5,047 bases of DNA from Pseudomonadales bacterium (GCA_016765265.1 JAESQG010000527.1:1-5047); one strand, 5' to 3'. Counted from the first letter of the stretch, positions 1 through 5,047 are shown. The notes: generated by a model from the sequence alone, not told the origin. A program made the numbers and translations.

Positions 1-1
1 C

Positions 2-376
2 ATGGACCTGATACACGAGATTGGGTTTGATGCGTCATTTTCATTTATCTATAGCCCGAGACCTGGCACCCCAGCCGCTGAACTGGCCGATGACACTTCA
101 ACGGCCACTAAAAAGCAACGCCTATCCATATTACAAGAGCGTATCAGCCAAAAAGCGGCTGAAATCAGTAGAGAAATGTCTGGCTCTATACAAACCATAT
201 TGGTAGACGGATATTCGAAAAAGGACCCCGGCCAACTGCAAGGTCGCACCGAAAACAACAGAGTCGTGAATTTCCGGTGTGAAAACGATGAGCTAATTGG
301 CCAATTCGCACGAGTAAGAATTAACAAAACAAGACCCAATTCACTTTTAGGCGAGTTAATTGAAGTGGTCGGTTAA
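2..376 (+). CDS. miaB: MiaB, tRNA-2-methylthio-N6-dimethylallyladenosine synthase, C-terminal part (5' truncated by window)
   Basis: The reading frame is open to the left edge, so the ATG at base 2 is probably an internal Met and only the last 124 residues are present. MiaB is a radical-SAM, two [4Fe-4S]-cluster enzyme that methylthiolates i6A37 of tRNAs reading UNN codons. The visible part contains the end of the radical-SAM region (FSFIYSPRPGTPAA near residues 13-26, then KKQRLSILQERI), followed by a TRAM RNA-binding domain (about residues 60-122) with the family signature GRTENNRVVNF and the closing PNSLLGELIEV. The protein ends right after the TRAM domain, without the extra C-terminal tail of E. 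coli MiaB; I believe this is normal variation. The Cys-rich catalytic motifs lie outside the window. The stop is TAA, and no clear intrinsic terminator follows. Identification is confident from the match to E. coli MiaB and from the ybeZ neighbour. Confidence 0.95.
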   Translation: MDLIHEIGFDASFSFIYSPRPGTPAAELADDTSTATKKQRLSILQERISQKAAEISREMSGSIQTILVDGYSKKDPGQLQGRTENNRVVNFRCENDELIGQFARVRINKTRPNSLLGELIEVVG

Positions 377-421
377 TTTTTGGTTATAAGGCCCTAATTC
401 AAACGAATCAAAGAGTTAACA

Positions 422-430
422 TTATCCACA
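422..430 (+). promoter_or_regulatory. Perfect DnaA-box 9-mer (TTATCCACA)
   Basis: The nine bases match the strong E. coli DnaA-box consensus TTATCCACA exactly. The site lies in non-coding DNA about 60 bp upstream of the promoter-like element before ybeZ. I found no second perfect copy in the window, so it is not an origin cluster. DnaA regulates some genes from single boxes, but whether this one is bound is an inference; a single 9-mer can arise by chance. Confidence 0.35.
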
Positions 431-489
431 CCGGTCACAATGGCTCTAATAGATGGAAAATGCAGAGTTTCCCTAACAAATCATTCTTA

Positions 490-520
490 TTGAGATCTTT
501 CACTTGATCTCATTTATAGT
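490..520 (+). promoter_or_regulatory. Candidate sigma-70 promoter of the ybeZ-ybeY-corC-lnt unit, with dyad in spacer
   Basis: TTGAGA at 490-495 resembles a -35 box. TATAGT at 515-520 matches five of six -10 consensus bases but at a long 19-base spacing; TTTATA at 513-518 gives the ideal 17 bases with a poorer match. A perfect 7-bp inverted repeat, TGAGATC (491-497) and GATCTCA (506-512) with an 8-base gap, overlaps the -35 box and fills the spacer, as an operator would. Each arm carries one GATC site. E. coli ybeZYX is reported as heat-shock induced, but I see no convincing sigma-32 -35/-10 pair here. This is a pattern-based prediction only. Confidence 0.4.
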
Positions 521-532
521 TATCCTAAAGCC

Positions 533-574
533 ATGTTGAACTGCCGCCAGAGCGGCCATAGCGGATCGATTTGA
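533..574 (+). other. Possible 13-codon upstream ORF ending at the ybeZ start
   Basis: An ATG at 533 opens a 13-residue frame (MLNCRQSGHSGSI) whose TGA (572-574) overlaps the TTG start of ybeZ (571-573) as TTGA. This is the arrangement expected for translational coupling. A 5-bp all-GC hairpin, GCCGC-CAGA-GCGGC (543-556), lies inside it. The ribosome-binding site before the ATG is poor, so translation is uncertain and the frame could be fortuitous. Confidence 0.25.
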
Positions 575-1677
575 ACGCAATTTTACAAACACATAACCTT
601 ACTCTCGAACCCTACGACACCCACCGGTTGACGAATCTGTGCGGCCAATTTGACGAGCACCTACGGCAAATTGAAAAGCGCCTTCATGTCCAAATCAATA
701 ATCGCGGTAATTTATTCCAGCTGGTAGGGGAAACCCAGTCAGTCAACGTCACAGTGCAGTTGCTGGACACTTTATATCAGGGGACTAACAACGGGCAGTT
801 GATTACGCCTGAAGTCATACATCTGAAAATTAGAGAGTTGGGGATGGACGACCCATCCGAAATCGACGAGGGCAGCAGTACAGACCACAACACCGGCCAA
901 TCGTACGCACATCCGATTAAAACCCGCAGAGGCAATATTAAAGCCCGAGGTGAAAACCAAAAGGATTACTTGCTTAACATACAATCCAATGATATTAATT
1001 TTGGAATAGGACCCGCCGGTACTGGCAAAACCTATTTGGCTGTAGCGAGTGCTGTGGATGCCTTGGAACGAGACGAGACACGCCGCATCCTACTTGTTAG
1101 ACCCGCTGTTGAGGCAGGTGAAAAACTTGGGTTTTTACCCGGCGACTTATCGGAAAAAATAAACCCCTATCTACGCCCTCTTTATGATGCACTGTATGAA
1201 ATGCTCGGTTTTGAACGGGTGGGCAGACTCATTGAACGACATATCATTGAAGTTGCGCCCCTTGCATACATGAGAGGAAGAACTCTCAATAACTCATTTA
1301 TCATATTAGACGAAAGCCAGAATACAACTCGAGAACAGATGAAGATGTTTCTCACTCGAATTGGCTTTGGCTCAAAGGCTGTGATCACCGGTGATCACAC
1401 TCAAGTGGACCTACCAAGAGGAACTCAGTCGGGTTTAAACCACGCAATGGAAGTGCTTGACGGTGTTGATGGAATCGGCTTTACCCACTTCAGCTCCAAA
1501 GATGTTGTGCGACACGTTCTAGTCCAACGAATAGTCGAAGCTTACGACCGAGATGATAAGTTACAAGAGAAATCGAAGGGTGGTCACGTCAATCCACGCG
1601 TCAATCCACGCATAGGTGATTTACAGAAGACCGATGCTCGGAAATCAAATCCACCACAGGACTCTTCCACATCGTGA
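571..1677 (+). CDS. ybeZ: YbeZ, PhoH-family P-loop ATPase
   Basis: This 368-residue protein aligns with E. coli YbeZ (about 346 aa) from the N-terminal LTLEP-DTHRLTNLCGQFD region to the C-terminal RIVEAYD segment. PhoH-like proteins are cytoplasmic ATPases with an N-terminal KH-like region and a helicase-like P-loop domain; YbeZ is a known partner of YbeY in rRNA processing. Visible motifs are Walker A GPAGTGKT (147-154), VRPAVEAGEKLGFLPGDL, Walker B FIILDE (243-248) followed by SQNTT, and ITGDHTQVDLPRGTQSGL. The start is TTG at 571: the frame has a TAG at 559-561, no ATG suits the conserved N-terminus, and a weak GCGGA lies 5 bases upstream. The last ~35 residues are a non-conserved hydrophilic tail holding a duplicated VNPR. 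The TGA stop overlaps the ybeY start by 4 bases (GTGA), suggesting translational coupling. Confidence 0.96.
   Translation: MNAILQTHNLTLEPYDTHRLTNLCGQFDEHLRQIEKRLHVQINNRGNLFQLVGETQSVNVTVQLLDTLYQGTNNGQLITPEVIHLKIRELGMDDPSEIDEGSSTDHNTGQSYAHPIKTRRGNIKARGENQKDYLLNIQSNDINFGIGPAGTGKTYLAVASAVDALERDETRRILLVRPAVEAGEKLGFLPGDLSEKINPYLRPLYDALYEMLGFERVGRLIERHIIEVAPLAYMRGRTLNNSFIILDESQNTTREQMKMFLTRIGFGSKAVITGDHTQVDLPRGTQSGLNHAMEVLDGVDGIGFTHFSSKDVVRHVLVQRIVEAYDRDDKLQEKSKGGHVNPRVNPRIGDLQKTDARKSNPPQDSSTS
1380..1399. repeat. 20-bp perfect palindrome inside ybeZ
   Basis: The 20 bases are TGTGATCACC followed by its exact reverse complement GGTGATCACA, centred on the CCGG between 1389 and 1390. The segment encodes the conserved VITGDH of YbeZ, so protein constraint plus codon choice may fully explain it. 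It resembles a CRP site at its ends (TGTGA and TCACA), but the spacing is 10 rather than 6 bases. Confidence 0.5.
1588..1611 (+). repeat. 12-bp perfect tandem duplication in the ybeZ tail
   Basis: GTCAATCCACGC occurs twice head to tail (1588-1599 and 1600-1611). It is in frame and encodes VNPR-VNPR (residues 340-347) in the non-conserved C-terminal tail of YbeZ. Perfect identity, including third codon positions, indicates a recent slippage duplication. Confidence 0.9.
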
Positions 1678-2222
1678 AAAACCTACTCATAGACATTCAA
1701 GTGGCCACGAAGTGTAAGACTATCCCAACGACTAAAGAGATAAACCAATGGGTAGTCGCTGCTCTGGCCCATACCGACGCATTGGCACATGATAATCCTG
1801 AGCTTTCTATTCGCTTTGTAGACGACAGTGAAAGTGCCCAGCTAAACACGCAATTCAGAGATAAAAACGGTCCCACAAACGTCCTCTCCTTTCCTTTTGT
1901 AGCCACCGATAACATTCCGATCCCGTTGCTAGGCGATATTGTTATTAGCGCGCCAACAGTAGAGAGAGAAGCGAAAGAACAGAATAAACTAGTTACCCAT
2001 CATTGGGCACATATGATTATTCACGGCACTTTACATCTATTGGGCTACGATCATGTTCGCTCTCGCGATGCCTCGGTTATGGAAGGACTAGAGACCACTA
2101 TTATGACTAAGCTGGGACTAGGCAATCCCTACCAACAAGTACATACCGGCCAACAAGCACATACCGGCCAACTTCCAGAGCGCGGACAAGCTCACCCTTT
2201 ACAACCACCCAGTTGCAGTTAA
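1674..2222 (+). CDS. ybeY: YbeY, zinc-dependent endoribonuclease / rRNA maturation factor
   Basis: YbeY is a UPF0054-family metalloprotein acting in 16S rRNA 3'-end maturation and 70S ribosome quality control, often with YbeZ and Era. The full zinc motif H-G-x-L-H-L-x-G-Y-D-H is present at residues 117-127 (His117, His121, His127). The upstream signature LNTQFRDKNGPTNVLSFPF contains Arg62, equivalent to the functionally important Arg59 of E. coli, and LLGDIVIS follows. The start is GTG at 1674, overlapping the ybeZ stop; an AGGA at 1658-1661 lies rather far upstream, so coupled re-initiation is likely. At 182 residues it is longer than E. coli YbeY (155) owing to a hydrophilic C-terminal tail after about residue 150. 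The tail has a duplicated hexapeptide QQ(V/A)HTG and a Pro/Gln-rich end. The stop is TAA. Confidence 0.96.
   Translation: MKNLLIDIQVATKCKTIPTTKEINQWVVAALAHTDALAHDNPELSIRFVDDSESAQLNTQFRDKNGPTNVLSFPFVATDNIPIPLLGDIVISAPTVEREAKEQNKLVTHHWAHMIIHGTLHLLGYDHVRSRDASVMEGLETTIMTKLGLGNPYQQVHTGQQAHTGQLPERGQAHPLQPPSCS
2133..2168 (+). repeat. 18-bp tandem repeat (2 copies) in the ybeY tail
   Basis: Two head-to-tail 18-bp units (2133-2150 and 2151-2168) differ at one base (T versus C). They encode QQVHTG and QQAHTG, residues 154-165 of YbeY, beyond the conserved catalytic domain. The following CAAC (2169-2172) could be the start of a third, decayed copy. The pattern fits in-frame slippage duplication. Confidence 0.9.
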
Positions 2223-2257
2223 CTTAAATAAAGAAGCAGGTTTAAAAACACAAGATC

Positions 2258-2863
2258 ATGAGCGAAGCACGACACATGAACGGCTCAGCCAATAAAACCA
2301 TTTTCGATAAGTTATCGACACTGTTATCCGGTGAACCTAAAAATAGAGGCGAACTACTTGAAGTCCTAAAAGGCGCCCAAGAAAGAGAGCTCATTGATAA
2401 CGAAGCACTCGGCACCATACAAGGAGCCATCGTCATTGCAGAGATGCAAGTGCGCGAAATTATGATTCCTCGGACTCAAATGGTGGTGGTTAAAATCACT
2501 GACACTGCCAAAGAATTCTTACCCGCCATTGTCAAATCACAACACTCTCGCTTTCCCGTTGTTGGTGACAAGCCCGATGAAATCATTGGAATTCTCCTAG
2601 CCAAAGACCTCCTCCCCCTTGCGGCAGACAATAAGCTGGACAAAGCAGACTTAAAAAACATCATTCGCCCTGCTACCTTTGTACCTGAAAGCAAAAGATT
2701 AAACGTCTTGCTAAATGGCTTTCGTACCAACCGCAATCACATGGCTGTGGTCATTAATGAATATGGAGGCGCCGCTGGCTTGGTCACGATTGAAGATGTG
2801 TTGGAGCAAATCGTCGGTGAAATAGAAGATGAGCACGATTTCGAAGATGACTACTTAATCTAG
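2258..2863 (+). CDS. corC: CorC/YbeX, CBS-pair part; interrupted by in-frame amber codon
   Basis: These 201 residues match the first two thirds of E. coli CorC (292 aa), a CBS-domain protein linked to Mg/Co efflux with CorA and, more recently, to ribosome metabolism. Seen are the N-terminal GEPKNRGELLEVL segment, CBS1 from about residue 69 (MIPRTQMVVV, HSRFPVV, IIGILLAKDLL) and CBS2 from about 137 (FVPESKRLNVLL, MAVVINEYGGAAGLVTIEDVLEQIVGEIEDE). The frame then meets TAG (2861-2863) just after the acidic linker. The same frame continues for 84 residues with the whole C-terminal domain, so the ancestral gene is 2258-3118. The start ATG at 2258 has no good ribosome-binding site (AGCAGG lies about 17 bases away); ATG 2276 is an alternative. 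Either a recent nonsense mutation, a sequence error, or readthrough could explain the stop. Confidence 0.9.
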   Translation: MSEARHMNGSANKTIFDKLSTLLSGEPKNRGELLEVLKGAQERELIDNEALGTIQGAIVIAEMQVREIMIPRTQMVVVKITDTAKEFLPAIVKSQHSRFPVVGDKPDEIIGILLAKDLLPLAADNKLDKADLKNIIRPATFVPESKRLNVLLNGFRTNRNHMAVVINEYGGAAGLVTIEDVLEQIVGEIEDEHDFEDDYLI

Positions 2864-3118
2864 CGCTCACAGACAAATCAATTTATCGTTAAAGCACTGA
2901 CGCCTATCGAAGACTTTAATGCGCACTTTAATACCGATTTTAGTGAGGATGAATTCGATACTATTGGAGGAATCGTAATGAATCATTTCGGCCATTTGCC
3001 CGAAAGAGATGAATCAGTTCGCATCGGGCACTACTTATTCAAGGTTTTGAATGCGGACAACAGGACAATCCGTCTACTAGAAGTGATCCCACAAAAACAT
3101 GCTCAATTGGAATTATAA
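2864..3118 (+). pseudogene. corC: CorC_HlyC C-terminal domain, downstream of amber codon, same frame
   Basis: Directly after TAG the corC frame stays open for 84 codons to a TAA at 3116-3118. It encodes the transporter-associated CorC_HlyC domain: FIVKALTPIEDFNAHF, then FDTIGGIVMNHFGHLPERDE, then HYLFKVLNADNRTIRLLEV. The same blocks occur in E. coli CorC (TVRALASIEDFN, DTIGGLVM-AFGHLP, YQFKV--ADSRRI). No residue block is lost and there is no frameshift, so the domain was under selection until very recently or still is. No start codon lies near the stop. The first good one is ATG 2978-2980 behind GGAGG (2966-2970), which would give only 46 residues, starting in mid-domain. Whether this segment is expressed depends on readthrough or on the TAG being an error. 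Confidence 0.85.
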
Positions 3119-3138
3119 GACCTCGATCCCTATGCTAA

Positions 3139-3167
3139 AATAGCGTCAATATCCACTTGACGCTATT
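3139..3167 (+). promoter_or_regulatory. 11-bp perfect hairpin between corC and lnt
   Basis: AATAGCGTCAA (3139-3149) and TTGACGCTATT (3157-3167) are exact reverse complements separated by a 7-base loop. No U-run follows on the + strand, so it is not a classical terminator for corC. It ends immediately before the AGGG(A) ribosome-binding site of lnt (3168-3172). A role in mRNA stability, processing or modulation of lnt translation is possible, as is binding of a dimeric protein at DNA level. Confidence 0.65.
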
Positions 3168-3172
3168 AGGGA
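3168..3172 (+). promoter_or_regulatory. Ribosome-binding site of lnt supporting the GTG start
   Basis: AGGGA at 3168-3172 lies 7 bases before GTG 3180. The alternative ATG at 3234 (residue 19) has no Shine-Dalgarno-like sequence, although homology would allow it, so the GTG is preferred. Confidence 0.6.
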
Positions 3173-3179
3173 TTGGTCG

Positions 3180-5045
3180 GTGAAGAAGTCAGAGAATATA
3201 ATAATAAAACGTTTTTTATCAAACCCCATTCAAATGACCTTTGAATGCGTTAAATCCCCTGGACTTGCGGGCCACTGTCTTGCGTGGTTTTTCGGCGCCC
3301 TCTTTCCCCTGGCTTTTGCTCCCTTTGACTTAACCCCGCTGGCTTGGTTCTCCGTTATTACTTATGCCATTAGCATAGACACATTATCACCAAAACAAGC
3401 TGCCATCCGATCCTGGTTTTATGGCTTTGGGTTGTATGCTGTAGGGGTCTCTTGGGTATACGTCAGTATGCACGATTATGGTTACACTCCCGCTTGGTTA
3501 GCGATCCCCTTGATGATTATTTTCACCGCAGGCTTGGGCCTACTTTTCATGTTTCAAGGTTATTTCTATCGCCGACTCAACCTAAACCACATTGTTATAA
3601 TCGGACTGCCCGCTACATGGATTATGTTTGAATGGGTTAAAACGTGGTTATTTTCTGGATTTCCGTGGCTGTTTTTGGGGACCAGCCAAATTGATAACCC
3701 CATGGGCGGATATCTTCCTGTTGTGGGAGTATTTGGCACCGGTTTTATGACTATTCTCTGTTGTGCCTTTTGGGTCTACTGTTTACAACAATTCAATAGT
3801 CACCAACTCAACATACAACCATCCATCTCGAAACAGACCTCCTCAAAACAAGTCACCTCAAAACAAGCCTCCTCAAAACAAGCCTCCTCAAAACAGGTCT
3901 CCTCAAAACAGGTCTCCTCAAAACAAGCCAAAAAAAAGAAACCCCCGGTCTCATCAAAACAAGACCACGAGATGGCTCCGTCATTCTTCATTAACAAGCC
4001 TTTAGCTCTCGGAGCACTGGTCACCACTATCACGGTGCTTAGCATCGGACACACCCTAAAAAATCACTCATGGATCACCATTCAACAGAACGACCCCATC
4101 AACGTCAGCGTTGTACAAGGCAATATTTCGCAGGATCGAAAATGGTTGCCAGAAGAACTCAATAAGACAAAGAAATTATTCAAAACAATGACAATCGCAG
4201 AATGGTCGACAACAGACGAAATATCTAACCAGGACTCTTATAAAGAAAAGAGCGATCCTCAAAAGAAGAGCCTCCAACCAGAACCGTGGCATGCGGACGT
4301 GGTTATTTGGCCAGAAGCCGCCATACCACAGTTTCATGATGAAGCTCGGGATTATCTTGACGAAATGGACAGCCTAGCATTAAAAAATAACAGCACTTTA
4401 ATCAGCGGCATTCTTTTCTTAAAATTAAAACCAAAATCAAAGTCCTATTTTTTTCATAACGGTATCTTCGCTATTGGTCATGGTGAAGGGGTTTATTATA
4501 AACAAAAGCTAGTTCCCTTCGGTGAATATATACCTCTAGGCGATTTAATCCGCGGACTCATTCCATTTTTTGATTTACCAATGTCGAACATTAGTCCTGG
4601 CGAAAAAGAACAAGCACCCTTAAAAGTTAAAGATACCTTATTCGCACCCTTTATCTGTTATGAGATCGTATATCCTGAGTTTGTGCGGCGTTATGCCAAG
4701 GAAGCTGATGTTCTTATAACAATAAGCAATGATGCCTGGTTTGGCACTTCTCATGGCCCCCATCAGCACTTTCAAATGGCGCGAGTCAGAGCGGCGGAGA
4801 ACGGGAAATACTTGATACGCGGTACTAATACGGGCATTACAGCTATCGTTGGCCCCTACGGCAATGTGCTTGCCCGAGCGCCCCAAGAAGAGACCACAAC
4901 ACTCAGGGGTACAGTTTATCGAACTACCGGGGAGACACCCTATAGCCAGATAGGTACCGGGATTCTCATGGATATTTGTTTTGTGCTGTTAGCTATTGTT
5001 TGGGCCTTCGGACGAAGTAAGAAGCGCGCCGAACCACAGGCATAA
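3180..5045 (+). CDS. lnt: Apolipoprotein N-acyltransferase Lnt
   Basis: Lnt is an inner-membrane enzyme that transfers a fatty acid from phospholipid to the N-terminal diacylglyceryl-cysteine of apolipoproteins, the last step of lipoprotein maturation. Six hydrophobic segments lie near residues 29-48, 50-67, 79-97, 105-128, 136-157 and 179-201, a seventh at 273-291 and an eighth at about 592-610. The nitrilase-like periplasmic domain (about 305-570) carries the full triad Glu379 (WPEA), Lys441 (YYKQKLVPFGE) and Cys493 (ICYE), with Trp322, Glu449, Tyr494 and Glu495 also matching residues important in E. coli. At 621 residues it is about 110 longer than E. coli Lnt. Much of the excess is an 18-residue N-terminal extension, a Ser/Lys/Gln repeat loop (216-261) between TM6 and TM7 and a hydrophilic insert (about 343-368) before the catalytic Glu. 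Conserved residues suggest a working enzyme. The TAA stop lies two bases from the window end. Confidence 0.96.
   Translation: MKKSENIIIKRFLSNPIQMTFECVKSPGLAGHCLAWFFGALFPLAFAPFDLTPLAWFSVITYAISIDTLSPKQAAIRSWFYGFGLYAVGVSWVYVSMHDYGYTPAWLAIPLMIIFTAGLGLLFMFQGYFYRRLNLNHIVIIGLPATWIMFEWVKTWLFSGFPWLFLGTSQIDNPMGGYLPVVGVFGTGFMTILCCAFWVYCLQQFNSHQLNIQPSISKQTSSKQVTSKQASSKQASSKQVSSKQVSSKQAKKKKPPVSSKQDHEMAPSFFINKPLALGALVTTITVLSIGHTLKNHSWITIQQNDPINVSVVQGNISQDRKWLPEELNKTKKLFKTMTIAEWSTTDEISNQDSYKEKSDPQKKSLQPEPWHADVVIWPEAAIPQFHDEARDYLDEMDSLALKNNSTLISGILFLKLKPKSKSYFFHNGIFAIGHGEGVYYKQKLVPFGEYIPLGDLIRGLIPFFDLPMSNISPGEKEQAPLKVKDTLFAPFICYEIVYPEFVRRYAKEADVLITISNDAWFGTSHGPHQHFQMARVRAAENGKYLIRGTNTGITAIVGPYGNVLARAPQEETTTLRGTVYRTTGETPYSQIGTGILMDICFVLLAIVWAFGRSKKRAEPQA
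3825..3929 (+). repeat. 15-bp tandem repeat, 7 units, encoding (S-S-K-Q-V/A)n in Lnt
   Basis: Seven contiguous 15-bp units with consensus TCCTCAAAACAAGCC start at 3825, 3840, 3855, 3870, 3885, 3900 and 3915. The first is degenerate (ISKQT) and the rest are nearly identical, varying mainly at CAA/CAG and GCC/GTC. They encode residues 216-250. KKKKPPV follows, then a partial eighth unit SSKQ at 3951-3962. By the known Lnt topology this is the cytoplasmic TM6-TM7 loop, and its Lys-rich character obeys the positive-inside rule. The near-identity of codons indicates recent slippage expansion, and copy number may vary between strains. Confidence 0.93.
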
Positions 5046-5047
5046 AC

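Larger units (their letters stand above)
377..570. other. Leader/intergenic region between miaB and ybeZ
   Basis: This gene-free stretch of 194 bp contains a perfect DnaA-box 9-mer (422-430), a promoter-like element with a dyad in its spacer (490-520), a 13-codon upstream ORF (533-574) and a 5-bp GC hairpin (543-556). It has three GATC sites (494-497, 506-509, 564-567). I see no tRNA, no intrinsic terminator for miaB and no recognisable riboswitch. The short spacers downstream make this the most likely place for the promoter of the ybeZ-ybeY-corC-lnt unit. Confidence 0.7.

Noticed and set aside
377..489. miaB terminator or small RNA gene in the leader
   Set aside because: I found no GC-rich stem followed by a T-run and no tRNA-like or other recognisable RNA fold by eye.
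503..530. Sigma-32 heat-shock promoter (CTTGATC ... CCTAAAG)
   Set aside because: The -35 part is partly similar, but the -10 part lacks the CCCCAT-type core. Known heat-shock control of E. coli ybeZYX is not enough to call it.
1380..1399. CRP binding site
   Set aside because: TGTGA and TCACA are separated by 10 rather than 6 bases, and the site is deep inside a coding region.
2864..3118. A separate small gene downstream of a complete short corC
   Set aside because: There is no start codon near its 5' end and the sequence is the direct same-frame continuation of CorC, so it is the rest of the same gene.
3139..3167. Intrinsic terminator after corC
   Set aside because: The stem is strong, but the + strand continues AGGGATTGG with no U-run. 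The opposite strand has only a TTTT, and no minus-strand gene ends here.
3763..4054. Overlapping repeat-rich open frames on both strands (PQNK-type on +, CFEEA-type on -)
   Set aside because: They are other-frame readings of the 15-bp lnt repeat; a repeat unit divisible by three keeps all frames open. The lnt frame is the one with homology.
1..5047. A novel defence, mobile or biosynthetic system
   Set aside because: All coding space is taken by the conserved miaB-ybeZYX-lnt block. There are no integrase, transposase, CRISPR or toxin-antitoxin signatures.

Overview
The window carries a conserved gammaproteobacterial block, all on the + strand: the 3' end of miaB, then ybeZ (PhoH-like ATPase), ybeY (rRNA-processing endoribonuclease), corC/ybeX (CBS-domain protein) and lnt (apolipoprotein N-acyltransferase). 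The order miaB-ybeZ-ybeY-ybeX-lnt matches Escherichia coli and many other Gammaproteobacteria, and the proteins align with the E. coli family members along most of their length. Base composition is moderate and slightly AT-rich by eye. I cannot name the genus. Lnt also fits a Gram-negative host.

Layout: 1-376 is the C-terminal TRAM-domain end of MiaB. 377-570 is a gene-free leader holding a perfect DnaA-box 9-mer, a promoter-like element with a GATC-containing dyad in its spacer, a 13-codon upstream ORF and a GC-rich mini-hairpin just before a TTG start. 571-1677 is ybeZ, which overlaps ybeY (1674-2222) by 4 bases at GTGA. 2258-3118 is corC, interrupted in frame by TAG at 2861-2863. 3119-3179 is a short spacer with a strong hairpin directly before the lnt ribosome-binding site. 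3180-5045 is an unusually long lnt, complete with its stop codon.

MiaB modifies tRNA, YbeZ and YbeY act in rRNA and ribosome maturation, CorC/YbeX has been linked to Mg/Co efflux and ribosome metabolism, and Lnt performs the last step of lipoprotein acylation. The 4-base overlap and short spacings suggest ybeZ-ybeY-corC-lnt is one transcription unit started from the 377-570 leader.

No new mobile, defence or biosynthetic system is visible. The unusual points lie inside an ordinary operon: (1) the amber codon in corC, exactly between the CBS pair and a well-conserved C-terminal domain; (2) short in-frame tandem repeats in ybeZ, ybeY and lnt, with units of 12, 18 and 15 bp, all in tails or loops; (3) a (SSKQx)n cytoplasmic loop in Lnt; (4) the structured leader and the hairpin before lnt.
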